From Azophilus sp965220835 (lineage in GTDB: Bacteria; Pseudomonadota; Gammaproteobacteria; Pseudomonadales; Azotimanducaceae), in the NCBI GenBank assembly GCA_965220835.1, contig OZ244842.1, positions 3,782,001-3,846,000 on the forward strand: a stretch of 64,000 nt of DNA. Reading direction: 5' to 3'. How positions within the stretch are numbered: the stretch's first letter is position 1; every line of letters begins with the position of its first letter. A program made the translations under genes and the position numbers. This document shows positions 43,551-52,533 of this stretch, one piece after another. Under the pieces are notes generated by a model. That model was not told the DNA's origin. It did not search any database and saw nothing but the letters and a program-made list of their open reading frames with translations.

Positions 43551-43795
43551 GCCTGCGTTGCCAGCCGCCTCAAATTAAGCCAAGCCGAGAGTTTACTTGA
43601 AACTCGCTTCGCTGTTAGATTAGTCCGGTTAAACGCGGCTCGTGGCCCGTGGTCGCTGGCTTTCGCAAAATTGACAGAGGCTACGCCCCAGATTGACGAG
43701 TGGGTACGAAGCTGGGGGCAACGCACGGAGCCGGGCGCAAAGGCTTCCTAGCGTGACAGCCTTGTCCAGCGGCCAAAAACAACTAGGCGCAATTC

Positions 43796-44836
43796 ATGCT
43801 CAAATCCATACGCGGAATGTTCTCCCGGGATCTTTCCATAGACCTCGGCACGGCCAACACCCTAATCTATGTTCGCGACGAGGGCATCATTCTCGATGAG
43901 CCATCCATAGTGGCGGTGCAAACCCAAGGCACCCAGAAGAGCGTCATCGCTGTCGGGGCCGATGCCAAGCGCATGCTCGGGCGCACCCCGGGCAATATCA
44001 CCACCGTGCGTCCGTTGAAGGACGGCGTGATCGCCGACTTCCTCGTCACCGAAAAGCTGCTCCAGCATTTCATCCACAAGGTTCACGAGCACTCCTTCAT
44101 GCGCCCGAGCCCGCGAGTGCTGGTCTGCGTGCCTTGCAAGTCCACCGAAGTGGAGCGGCGGGCGATTCGGGAAAGCGCCCTCTCGGCAGGCGCTCGGGAC
44201 GTACGCCTGATCGAGGAGCCAATGGCGGCGGCCATCGGCGCGGGCTTGCCAGTGCATGAGGCAGTGGGCACCATGGTGGTTGACATCGGCGGGGGCACCA
44301 CGGAGATCGCGATCATTTCCCTCAATGGCATCGTCTATTCAGATACGGTGCGGGTCGGCGGGGACCGATTCGATGAGGCCATCGTCACCTATGTGCGGCG
44401 CACCCAAGGCAGCCTGATCGGCGAAGCCACCGCTGAGCGCATGAAACAGGAAGTGGGTGCTGCCCGTCCCCAGAAGGAGGTGCGGGAAATCGACGTGCGC
44501 GGGCGCAACTTGGCGGAAGGGGTGCCGCGCGGCTTCACCCTGAACAGCCACGACATCCTAGAGGCGCTTCAGGAGCCCCTGTCAGTGGTTGTGCAGGCGG
44601 TTCGCAGCGCATTGGAGCAATGCCCGCCGGAACTCGCTTCGGACATTGCCGAAACCGGCTTCGTGCTCACCGGCGGTGGCGCGCTGCTGCGCGACATCGA
44701 CATGATGCTCAGCGACGAAACCGGGCTGCCGGTGATCGTTGCGCACGATCCGTTGACCTGCGTTGCTCGCGGTGGCGGCAAGGCATTGGAAATGATGGAC
44801 AAGGCGGGCAACGCCGACCTGCTGTCGTCGGAGTAG
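43796..44836 (+). CDS. mreB: Rod-shape actin homologue MreB
   Basis: A 346-residue bacterial actin. Phosphate loop 1 is DLGTANTLIYV (residues 16-26), the second is VDIGGGTTEIAI, and the adenosine motif is TGGGALLRDID. The amphipathic N-terminus MLKSIRGMF anchors filaments to the membrane, where they guide cell-wall synthesis. It starts the mreBCD-maf-rng run and is divergent from gatC across 245 bases that must hold both promoters. I could not pick a convincing promoter there. Confidence 0.97.
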   Translation: MLKSIRGMFSRDLSIDLGTANTLIYVRDEGIILDEPSIVAVQTQGTQKSVIAVGADAKRMLGRTPGNITTVRPLKDGVIADFLVTEKLLQHFIHKVHEHSFMRPSPRVLVCVPCKSTEVERRAIRESALSAGARDVRLIEEPMAAAIGAGLPVHEAVGTMVVDIGGGTTEIAIISLNGIVYSDTVRVGGDRFDEAIVTYVRRTQGSLIGEATAERMKQEVGAARPQKEVREIDVRGRNLAEGVPRGFTLNSHDILEALQEPLSVVVQAVRSALEQCPPELASDIAETGFVLTGGGALLRDIDMMLSDETGLPVIVAHDPLTCVARGGGKALEMMDKAGNADLLSSE

Positions 44837-44840
44837 CGGT

Positions 44841-45767
44841 TTGCAGGACGGGAAGCCACTGTTCGTCAGGCACTCCCGCACCGGCCAACTGCTGACCGGC
44901 CTGCTGCTGACTTCCGCGGTTCTCCTCGCCTTCGAATCCGCCACGCTAAGCCTCAAGCCGGTGCGTGGCTTCATGGACAACCTAGTGGCGCCGCTGTTCC
45001 TGGTTGCTGAGTTGCCCTACTTGGCAGCAGGGCTGGTAGACGAGACAGTGGCCAGCCGCAGCGCGCTGCTGGAGCGGATCGGCCAGCTTGAGCAAAGCAA
45101 CTTGGCCCTGTCCCACCAAGCGCAGCGATTCCTCGCAGTGCAGGCCGAGAACAACCACCTGCGCAGACTGTTGGGCAGCGACGCCCGGGTTGGGAGCGCC
45201 GTGCTTGTCGCTGAAGTGTCGGGCGTCACGCCCAACCCCGCGGTCCACCAGCTGTTGATCGACAAGGGCACCGAGCATCGGGTGCGCGTTGGCCAAGCGG
45301 TGGTGGATGCCGTCGGGCTGGTCGGCCAGGTCGTGCACACAACCTCTTTCAGCGCCCGAGTGCTGCTCATTACGGACGCCCGACATGCGGTGCCCGTGGA
45401 GGTGGTGCGCAACAACCTGCGCAGCATTGCTGGCGGCACCGGAAGGTTGGACGGGCTGGTGCTCGAGGGGCTGCCCATAACCACGGACATCCGCCAGGGC
45501 GACCGAATCGTAACCTCCGGGTTGGGCGGCAGGTTCCCGAGGGGTTATCCGGTGGGGACAGTCCATTCCGTCGTTCCCGACGCCTCGCGGGTGGTCGCGG
45601 TGGTGAACGTCACGCCCAGCGCCCAGCTGGATCGCACTCGGCACCTGTTGGTCATTCAAAGCCATGCGCTTATCGAGGACCGAGGTGCCGCTGACGCTGG
45701 CGCCGCAGTTGCGCCGCTGGGGGCAAGCTCCCGACTGTTCCAAACCAGCCAGACTGAGCCGCCATGA
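44841..45767 (+). CDS. mreC: Rod-shape protein MreC
   Basis: A 308-residue bitopic membrane protein: short cytoplasmic start, one helix (about 17-35), coiled coil (about 65-100) and a double beta-barrel periplasmic domain with NNLRSIAGGTGRLDG and ITSGLGGRFPRGYPVG-like blocks (VTSGLGGRFPRGYPVG here). MreC organises PBP2 and RodA in the elongasome. The TTG at 44841 lies four bases after the mreB stop and is the most probable start. Confidence 0.95.
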   Translation: MQDGKPLFVRHSRTGQLLTGLLLTSAVLLAFESATLSLKPVRGFMDNLVAPLFLVAELPYLAAGLVDETVASRSALLERIGQLEQSNLALSHQAQRFLAVQAENNHLRRLLGSDARVGSAVLVAEVSGVTPNPAVHQLLIDKGTEHRVRVGQAVVDAVGLVGQVVHTTSFSARVLLITDARHAVPVEVVRNNLRSIAGGTGRLDGLVLEGLPITTDIRQGDRIVTSGLGGRFPRGYPVGTVHSVVPDASRVVAVVNVTPSAQLDRTRHLLVIQSHALIEDRGAADAGAAVAPLGASSRLFQTSQTEPP

Positions 45768-46258
45768 GCAACTTGAGCGGTCGCGGGCTCGCATGGGTCA
45801 CGTTGTTGGCGGCAATGCTGCTCACGGCCGGACGCCTGCCGATGGACTGGCCGGACTGGCTGGCTTGGTTGCGTCCCGCTTGGGCGCTGCTTGCAGTCTG
45901 CTATTGGTCCATGGTCATCGCCAAGCCGCTAGGCGTCTTTGGAGCTTGGTTGGCGGGCCTCTTCTTCGATGCGGTGGCCGCCGCTCCACTCGGCCTCAAT
46001 GCCGCGTTGTTCGCCATTGCCGCCTACGGCGCCGGGCAGTTGGCCCAACGGCTGCGCATGTACACCTTGGCCCAACAATGCGCATTGGCCTTCCTTTTGG
46101 TATTGGCCTGCGAGGTGGTGCGCCATGTCGCCCACGGCATGCCGGCAGTGGAACCCTCGGGATTGCTGATTTTGGCGCCTGCCCTGACCAGCGCTGCGGC
46201 CTGGCCCCTGATTCGGGTCATGTTGCGGGGCCTTTGCCGTCGTTACGGCATTGAGTAA
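45764..46258 (+). CDS. mreD: Rod-shape protein MreD
   Basis: A 164-residue integral membrane protein with about five helices, the third component of the MreBCD elongation complex. Its ATG overlaps the mreC TGA (ATGA), so translation is coupled. The sequence is poorly conserved, as usual for MreD, and the call rests on size, hydrophobicity and position between mreC and maf. Confidence 0.92.
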   Translation: MSNLSGRGLAWVTLLAAMLLTAGRLPMDWPDWLAWLRPAWALLAVCYWSMVIAKPLGVFGAWLAGLFFDAVAAAPLGLNAALFAIAAYGAGQLAQRLRMYTLAQQCALAFLLVLACEVVRHVAHGMPAVEPSGLLILAPALTSAAAWPLIRVMLRGLCRRYGIE

Positions 46259-46832
46259 GTCACTGATCCTAGCCTCCGCTTCGCCTCGGCGGGCGGAATT
46301 GCTGCGGCAGATTGGCATACCCTTCGAGGTCTTCGCCCCCAACGTTGACGAGTCCCGGCAACAAGGGGAGAGCCCCGCTGACTACGTCGGCCGCTTGGCG
46401 GGAAGCAAAGCCGCCGCAGTCCACCATCCGGGACGGTTGACGCTCGGCGCTGACACCGCAGTGGTTTTGGATGACGCCGTGCTCGGCAAGCCGCGCGATG
46501 AAGGCCATGCCGTGGCGATGCTAACGGCGCTCGGGGGGCGCACGCACAGCGTCCTGACTGGCGTTTGCCTAGCCGGTGACGGAGCCTCCAAAACCCGCGT
46601 CGTCGCCACCGACGTCACGTTCAGCCCAATCAGCGAGACGCTGGCCAGCGCCTACTGGCGCACGGGTGAGGGTGCCGACAAGGCGGGCGGGTATGGTATT
46701 CAAGGCATTGGGAGTATATTGGTGACCAGAATTGAGGGCAGTTACAGCGCGGTGGTCGGGTTGCCTCTGGCGGAGACCGAGGAACTGCTCAACGCCTTTG
46801 GATTCGACCCTTGGCGCGCTCGATTGGGCTGA
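46251..46832 (+). CDS. maf: Maf-family nucleotide pyrophosphatase (YhdE-like)
   Basis: A 193-residue Maf protein. The signature LILASASPRRAELL at the start, PDYVGRLA-like block SPADYVGRLAGSKA, GADTAV, KP and the final DKAGGYGIQG are intact. YhdE-type members hydrolyse dTTP, UTP and modified nucleotides, keeping them out of nucleic acids. Its TTG start lies inside the last codons of mreD. The position between mreD and rng matches E. coli and Pseudomonas. Confidence 0.94.
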   Translation: MSKSLILASASPRRAELLRQIGIPFEVFAPNVDESRQQGESPADYVGRLAGSKAAAVHHPGRLTLGADTAVVLDDAVLGKPRDEGHAVAMLTALGGRTHSVLTGVCLAGDGASKTRVVATDVTFSPISETLASAYWRTGEGADKAGGYGIQGIGSILVTRIEGSYSAVVGLPLAETEELLNAFGFDPWRARLG

Positions 46833-47064
46833 TTGGAGGCTGCGCCAAGAGTGCCTTCGGCAAGCCGAGGGCGTCGCTGAAACAGAACGGGAAAAGTGAG
46901 CGGTGAATCGGGCCGGAAATTGAATGCTCGCATGGAAGAAAACTTCAAACCATTGATTTCAAAGCACTCGCTTCCGCGTGGTGTCATTCCTCCGATCGGC
47001 CTCCGAGAAGCGGCGCGCGGTGCGTGCATGCGGCGTGCCGTTTTGGCGCAAGCTGAAGGCTGCG

Positions 47065-48609
47065 ATGTCTGAAGAGCTGCTGATCAACGTCAATCCCTTT
47101 GAAACCCGGGCTGCGCTGCTCCACGACGGCGTCTTGCAGGAACTGCACATCGCCCGGTCCAGCGGTTACAGCTACACGGGCAACATCTACCTCGGCCGCG
47201 TGCAACGCGTCGTTCGTGGCATGCAGGCCGCCTTTGTCGATATCGGCTTGGAACGGCCGGGTTTCCTGCATGCGCGCAACCTGCGCGTGCGCAATCTGCG
47301 CACGCGCGTTCATGACGCGGGCACCATGGCCCCTAAGGCGGCCGGGCGGGGGGGCGTCGCAGGCGACGACGCGCTCCCGGACATCTGCGAGCTGCTCCGG
47401 GAAGGGCAAAGCTTGCTGGTGCAAGCCACCAAGGATCCCATCGCCAGCAAGGGCGTGCGGCTGACCGCGGACATCACCATCGCAGCCCGCTATGGGGTGT
47501 TGATGCCGCTCGGCAGCCAAATCGGCATTTCGCAACGCATTGAGGAGGAGGCGGAGCGGGAGCGGCTGCGCACGGTCATCAGCGAAGCGCGGACCCAGTT
47601 GAACACCTCCATGGGCTTCATCGCAAGGACCGTCAGCGAGGGCGCCGACGCTGAGGTCATTGAGTCCGACATGGCCCAACTCTTGAGCGTTTGGGACGCC
47701 ATCGCCGTCAAACGGGCTGAGGCCCGTTGCCCGGCGCTGCTTTATGAAGACCTGCCGCTGCACATCCGCTTGCTGCGTGACCTGGCGGGCCCGGAGCTGC
47801 GCAGCATCCGCATCGACGATGAGCGCACCTGTCGCCGCGCGGCCAGTTTCGCCGCCCAATTCCTGCCGGAAGTCGCCAGCCATGTGGAGCACTACTGCGA
47901 GCCGCGGCCCCTGTTCGACCTTTACGGGATTGAGGACCAAGCCGCGCGCGCCTTGCTGCCCAGAGTGGAGATGAAGTGCGGCGGCTTTCTGGTGATCGAG
48001 CAAACTGAAGCCATGATCACCATCGACGTCAACACCGGCAGCTTTCTCGGCGGCAGCCGCTTTGAGGAAACGGTCTATCGAACCAACTTGGAAGCGGCCA
48101 GCATGATTCCGCAGCAGCTGCGCCTGCGCAATCTCGGCGGCATCATCGTCATCGACTTCATCGACATGGAAAGTCCGGAGCATCAGCGCAACGTGCTCAG
48201 GGCTTTGGAAAAGGCCAGCGAAGGGGACCGGGCCCGGCTGGCCTTCGAGGGCTTCTCGTCGTTGGGGCTCGTGCAGATGAGCCGCAAGCGGACGCGGGAA
48301 AGCCTCGCCCAGCAACTTTGCGAACCCTGCCCGCTTTGCCGGGGCGGCGGTCTGACCAAGACCAGCGAAACGATCTGCGCGGAGATCTTTCGGGCCATTC
48401 TGCACGACGCCCGCACCGCTTGTTCGCCAAAAGCCCAAGCGTACCTCATTCGGGCACCGGAGACCGTGGTGGATCGCTTGCTCGACGAGGACGCGGACCA
48501 TCTGGCTGCCGTCTCCAACCGCGTGGGGCGGGAAGTGCGCATTCAAGTGGAACCCTGCTATGGCCCCAACCAGTTCGACGTGGTGGTTTTGCAAGAAGCT
48601 GGCGGGTGA
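47065..48609 (+). CDS. rng: Ribonuclease G
   Basis: A 514-residue RNase E/G-type endoribonuclease that matures the 5' end of 16S rRNA and degrades mRNA. It has an S1 domain with a family-typical insert (about 35-125), the RNase H-like catalytic core with the two aspartates in ITIDVNTG and IVIDFIDME, and the zinc-link CPLCRG. The frame is open from 46978, but the ATG at 47065 begins the conserved SEELLINVNPFETR start and matches E. coli RNase G, so I use it. The 232 bases between maf and this start hold no other gene. Confidence 0.95.
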   Translation: MSEELLINVNPFETRAALLHDGVLQELHIARSSGYSYTGNIYLGRVQRVVRGMQAAFVDIGLERPGFLHARNLRVRNLRTRVHDAGTMAPKAAGRGGVAGDDALPDICELLREGQSLLVQATKDPIASKGVRLTADITIAARYGVLMPLGSQIGISQRIEEEAERERLRTVISEARTQLNTSMGFIARTVSEGADAEVIESDMAQLLSVWDAIAVKRAEARCPALLYEDLPLHIRLLRDLAGPELRSIRIDDERTCRRAASFAAQFLPEVASHVEHYCEPRPLFDLYGIEDQAARALLPRVEMKCGGFLVIEQTEAMITIDVNTGSFLGGSRFEETVYRTNLEAASMIPQQLRLRNLGGIIVIDFIDMESPEHQRNVLRALEKASEGDRARLAFEGFSSLGLVQMSRKRTRESLAQQLCEPCPLCRGGGLTKTSETICAEIFRAILHDARTACSPKAQAYLIRAPETVVDRLLDEDADHLAAVSNRVGREVRIQVEPCYGPNQFDVVVLQEAGG

Positions 48610-48624
48610 CCGTCTTTGAATGTC

Positions 48625-51600
48625 ATGCCACTTGTCCGCCGTTGGCTGGCCCATCCATTGGCCAGGTACTTGGCCGTGCTCGCCTTGGCGGTGGCGGCGC
48701 TGCAAAGCCTTGGCCGGCTTGGGGCTTGGCTGCTTGAGGACTTTGAGGCCTCGCTCAACGCCTACTTGGGCGAAGGCGTCACCGTCAGCGGCCTAAGCGG
48801 GGACTGGCAGGGTTTCAATCCGGTGGTCCGGGCGGCGCGCATTGCGCTGCCCGCTGGTTCCATGGAGCAAGTGCTCATCGAACTTGATTGGCCCGAGACC
48901 CTGCTGCGCTCTCGGTGGATCATGCAGCGCCTGTTCGTCGAGCGGGCGACCCTGGAGGTGGTCCGCACCGGCGATGGCTGGGCCTTGGCTGGGCTGGCAC
49001 CGGGCGCTCAGGGCATCGACTGGCTGGGCCTGATCACCTACACCGATGAGATTCGATTCAACGGCCGCATTACGGTTGCGGGGGATTCGGACAGCGCCGT
49101 GGACGTGGCCGTGCTGGGCTTCAACCGCGACGGCCTGCACGGCTTCGACATCCAAGCCTCTGGTTCGCGCTGCGGCCTTCAGAAGCACTGCGCGGCGCGC
49201 CTGGAGTGGCGCCATTGGCCGCACCGCTGGTCACTGCCCCCAGCGCAGCGCTACCTGTCCCTGCAAGGCCAACTGAGCCTGCCGCTTGCCTACTTGGGCT
49301 TGCCCAACCGCGGGGAGGCCTTGGCCTTGGGTGCGCAAGGCCGATGGACCGAGCGAGACGGCCTAGGCGGCGGCGAGTTCGTCTTCGAAGCCGAGCACCT
49401 GCGCGGCGATGGCGACCTGGATGCCGGCGCCAGCATGGCGACTCGCCTTGGGGTGGCCACTCGGGATGGCGTACACGAAGCCTTGGCCCCCAACCTTCAG
49501 CTCATGACCAAAGCGACCGTTTTGGACCTACGCCCAGTTCATGTGCGGGGTAGCGGGCGTCGCGTCCAAGCTTGGGTGGATGAGGTGCCGTTGGCGGAGC
49601 TAAGCCGGTTTCTGATCAGTGCGCTGCCTGATGACAGCGGGGTTGCGTCTTGGATTGGCGGCGCAAATCCGCGCGGCGTCCTACGCAACGTGCACTTGGC
49701 GTACACAGCCGCAGGCGCAGACATTGGTGCCGAGGGCGCAGATGTTGGTGCCGAGGATGCGGACAGTAATGCCGAAGGCGCTGGCCATAACGCCGAAGGC
49801 GCGCCAAATGGCAGCGCAGGCGCAGCCTACAGCGCCTCCTTTGACGGCTTGCAAACCAGGGCCCATCGCGGCCTGCCGATGCTGCGTGATGCCAGTGGGG
49901 CACTGGTCGGCCATGAGCGCGGCCTGCTGGCGTCTCTAAACGCCGAGTCGATGCGCGTGCACTTGGCCAATACCTTCGACCATCCTTGGCAGCTGACCAA
50001 CGTGCAGGGGCAGTTTCAATTCTGGTTCGAGGAAGACTACTTCGGGTTGCGCTCGCCCCTACTGCGGGTGGACGTCCCCGAAGGACGCTTGGCCGGCACC
50101 CTCGCCCTCAGCCGCCCGCCTGGCTACTTTGATCAACGCTTGGCATTGGTGTTCAACTTGAGCCGACTGCCGATCCCGGCAGATGCCTACATTCCGCGCA
50201 CGCTGCCGGAAGATCTGAAGCGTTGGCTCCGCGAAGGCCCCCAAGGGGGCGAGATGGCCGGACTGAAGGTCGCCTACCAAGGCCAGGTGCACACCCAGCC
50301 GGGCGACTATTCCCGGCGCGCCGCGCTCAGCGGCAGCCTCATCGATGGGCAGGTCCGCTTTCAGGCCGATTGGCCGCTGGTCACGCAGGCCCAAGGCACG
50401 GTCGAGCTCTCGGGCGAGAGCGTGTTCGGCCACATCGATTCCGCTACCTCCATGGGCTTGGACTTTCACGACAGCCGCGTGCACGTGGGCCGCAACGGCG
50501 CCTTCGCCGATCTGGAATTGCAGGCGCTGGCCTCACCAAGGGGGGTTTTCGACTACGTGCGCGCCTCGCCCCTAGCCCAGTGGATGAGCTTCGTGCAGGC
50601 GGATTGGGACGGTGCGGGTGACGTCGACATGCGCGGCAGTTTCTTTGTGCCCTTGGTTCAGGCGCGGGCCGGAAGGCCGCTGGCCGCCGAGGTTGAGTTC
50701 GCCTTTGCCGGCTCCAGCCTGAATCTGCCCAACTTTCGGGTCGAAGTCGCTGACCTGGCCGGCAACCTCTCCTACCGTTACCCCTACGGCTTGAGTTCGC
50801 CGCCCATGACGGCCTCGCTGTTCGGCCGCCCGGCGGTGGTGACGGCCAGCGCCGAAGACGGCTTGATCAACTTTGCCATGGCCGGTGACGCCACCGTACA
50901 GGATGTCTATCAGCTTGCCGACATGGCGGACCTCGGGGTGGCCTCCGGAGGCTTCCGCTATGACGCCACCATTTCGCTGCCCACCGATGACCGGGCTCCA
51001 AGCCTCAACGTTGCGACCGCCTTGGTCGGCGTCGCCATCGACCTGCCCGGCGAGTTTGGCAAGACCGCGGATGAACCGCGCAGCTCCCGCACTCACCTGC
51101 GCTTTCTTGATGACTTCATCGCCATGGACGTACAGCTTGGTCCGGTTGCGGGTTGGCTGCACATTGACGAGGCGCCCCTGCGAGGCGCTCTGGGCGTGCG
51201 TCGTCCGCCCCCGCTGGTGCCGCTCACCGCCGATGAGATTGTCATCACCGGCACCACGCCGGAAGTCGACGTGCGGGAGTGGTCCGGCGGGGACGAGGCT
51301 TTCGAGTTTCCGGCGCCCTGGCGGTTGGTCGGATTCGAGGCCGGCCAAGTGACGATTGAAGCCACGCCCTTCGAGCGCGTTGCCATCAGCGGCACCTATC
51401 GGGACGGGGCCACAAGCCTGGCCTTCGAAGGCGAGGACCTGAAGGGACGGCTTAGGGACGCCGGCCAAGGGCCGCTGAACCTGCACTTCGAGCGCATCGT
51501 ACTGCCACCGGACGATCCGGAGGCGGCGGACGAGGAGGACCCCCTCGATGTCGCCATGATCGACCAGCTGCCTGAAGCGGACGTGCAAATCGACTCACTG

Positions 51601-52533
51601 CGCTTTGGCGAGGAGGACTTCGGCCGCTGGTCGTTCGAGATTCGGCATCACCCGGACGGCGTTCTTTTCGACAACCTGGAGGCGCGCGTCAAGGACACCG
51701 ACATAAGCGCCCCCGATGGCGTGTTCTGGCATCGGGTTGACGACCGAAGCGAGGCCGAAGCCCATCTCGTCATGGCGGACCTTAAGGAGGTTCTGCCGCA
51801 ATGGGACTATGAACCCAGCCTGCGCTCGGAATCCGCCGAACTGCACCTAGACGCCAGTTGGCCGGGTTCCCCAGTGAACGTCTCCATCAACGGCCTGACG
51901 GGCAAGGCTTACTTCCGGGCCACCAACGGCCATTTCATTGACGTGGACGGCGGCGCCGGCACCCGCATCTTCAGCCTCTTGAACATCAACACCATCTTCA
52001 AGCGGATGAACTTCAACTTCAAGGACGTCACCGGCGAAGGCGTAAGCTTCGACACCCTCAAGGCCGACGCCAAGCTCACGGCGGGCACCTTGGAGTTCGT
52101 CGAACCGGCGAAGATGAAAGGCTCAGGGTCCGACTTCAAGATGGGTGGCAGCATCAACCTGATCGATGGCATCATGAACGACAACGAGATGATCGTGACG
52201 CTGCCGGTCAGCGACAGCCTGCCTTGGTACGCCGTCTATGTCTCGCTGGCCAATCCCGTTGCGGGCTTGGCGGTGCTTGCCGGGCAGCAAGCGCTCAAGA
52301 AGCCGATCAAGCAGCTCAGCACCGCCAAGTATCAAATCAGTGGCTCCTGGGACGATCCGGACGTGAAGTTCGTGGGTATTTGGAACGACAAAATGCAGGC
52401 CTATCAACAGGCGCAAGACCAAGGCGCCGAGGAAGCCCTTGGCTCGCCCCGATGCGGAGTGCCGTTCATGCCAGAGGGCCAACCTGGGGGTGACGGTTCA
52501 ATTCCCGATTGTGCGATGGAAGGAGGACGATGA
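48625..52533 (+). CDS. yhdP: YhdP-family AsmA-like lipid-transport protein
   Basis: A 1302-residue protein with one N-terminal membrane helix (about residues 10-30) and a very long beta-rich periplasmic body of the AsmA-like/DUF3971 type, ending in the conserved C-terminal region with LLNINTIFKRMNF and MKGSGSDFKMGG. YhdP, TamB and YdbH bridge the periplasm and carry phospholipids to the outer membrane. The ATG at 48625 is preferred over a TTG three codons earlier. Between about residues 364 and 396 lies a low-complexity insert made of 21-base repeats. It follows rng by 15 bases and its TGA overlaps the tldD ATG. Confidence 0.92.
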   Translation: MPLVRRWLAHPLARYLAVLALAVAALQSLGRLGAWLLEDFEASLNAYLGEGVTVSGLSGDWQGFNPVVRAARIALPAGSMEQVLIELDWPETLLRSRWIMQRLFVERATLEVVRTGDGWALAGLAPGAQGIDWLGLITYTDEIRFNGRITVAGDSDSAVDVAVLGFNRDGLHGFDIQASGSRCGLQKHCAARLEWRHWPHRWSLPPAQRYLSLQGQLSLPLAYLGLPNRGEALALGAQGRWTERDGLGGGEFVFEAEHLRGDGDLDAGASMATRLGVATRDGVHEALAPNLQLMTKATVLDLRPVHVRGSGRRVQAWVDEVPLAELSRFLISALPDDSGVASWIGGANPRGVLRNVHLAYTAAGADIGAEGADVGAEDADSNAEGAGHNAEGAPNGSAGAAYSASFDGLQTRAHRGLPMLRDASGALVGHERGLLASLNAESMRVHLANTFDHPWQLTNVQGQFQFWFEEDYFGLRSPLLRVDVPEGRLAGTLALSRPPGYFDQRLALVFNLSRLPIPADAYIPRTLPEDLKRWLREGPQGGEMAGLKVAYQGQVHTQPGDYSRRAALSGSLIDGQVRFQADWPLVTQAQGTVELSGESVFGHIDSATSMGLDFHDSRVHVGRNGAFADLELQALASPRGVFDYVRASPLAQWMSFVQADWDGAGDVDMRGSFFVPLVQARAGRPLAAEVEFAFAGSSLNLPNFRVEVADLAGNLSYRYPYGLSSPPMTASLFGRPAVVTASAEDGLINFAMAGDATVQDVYQLADMADLGVASGGFRYDATISLPTDDRAPSLNVATALVGVAIDLPGEFGKTADEPRSSRTHLRFLDDFIAMDVQLGPVAGWLHIDEAPLRGALGVRRPPPLVPLTADEIVITGTTPEVDVREWSGGDEAFEFPAPWRLVGFEAGQVTIEATPFERVAISGTYRDGATSLAFEGEDLKGRLRDAGQGPLNLHFERIVLPPDDPEAADEEDPLDVAMIDQLPEADVQIDSLRFGEEDFGRWSFEIRHHPDGVLFDNLEARVKDTDISAPDGVFWHRVDDRSEAEAHLVMADLKEVLPQWDYEPSLRSESAELHLDASWPGSPVNVSINGLTGKAYFRATNGHFIDVDGGAGTRIFSLLNINTIFKRMNFNFKDVTGEGVSFDTLKADAKLTAGTLEFVEPAKMKGSGSDFKMGGSINLIDGIMNDNEMIVTLPVSDSLPWYAVYVSLANPVAGLAVLAGQQALKKPIKQLSTAKYQISGSWDDPDVKFVGIWNDKMQAYQQAQDQGAEEALGSPRCGVPFMPEGQPGGDGSIPDCAMEGGR
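49714..49812 (+). repeat. 21 bp tandem repeat, about five units, in yhdP
   Basis: Units beginning at 49714, 49735, 49756, 49777 and 49798 (the last partial) encode GADIGAE, GADVGAE, DADSNAE, GAGHNAE and GAPNG. The insert is acidic and glycine/alanine-rich and keeps the frame. Confidence 0.8.

Noticed and set aside
46984..48705. A 573-codon antisense frame over rng
   Set aside because: Fully covered by a conserved RNase G gene; no motif, no ribosome-binding site.
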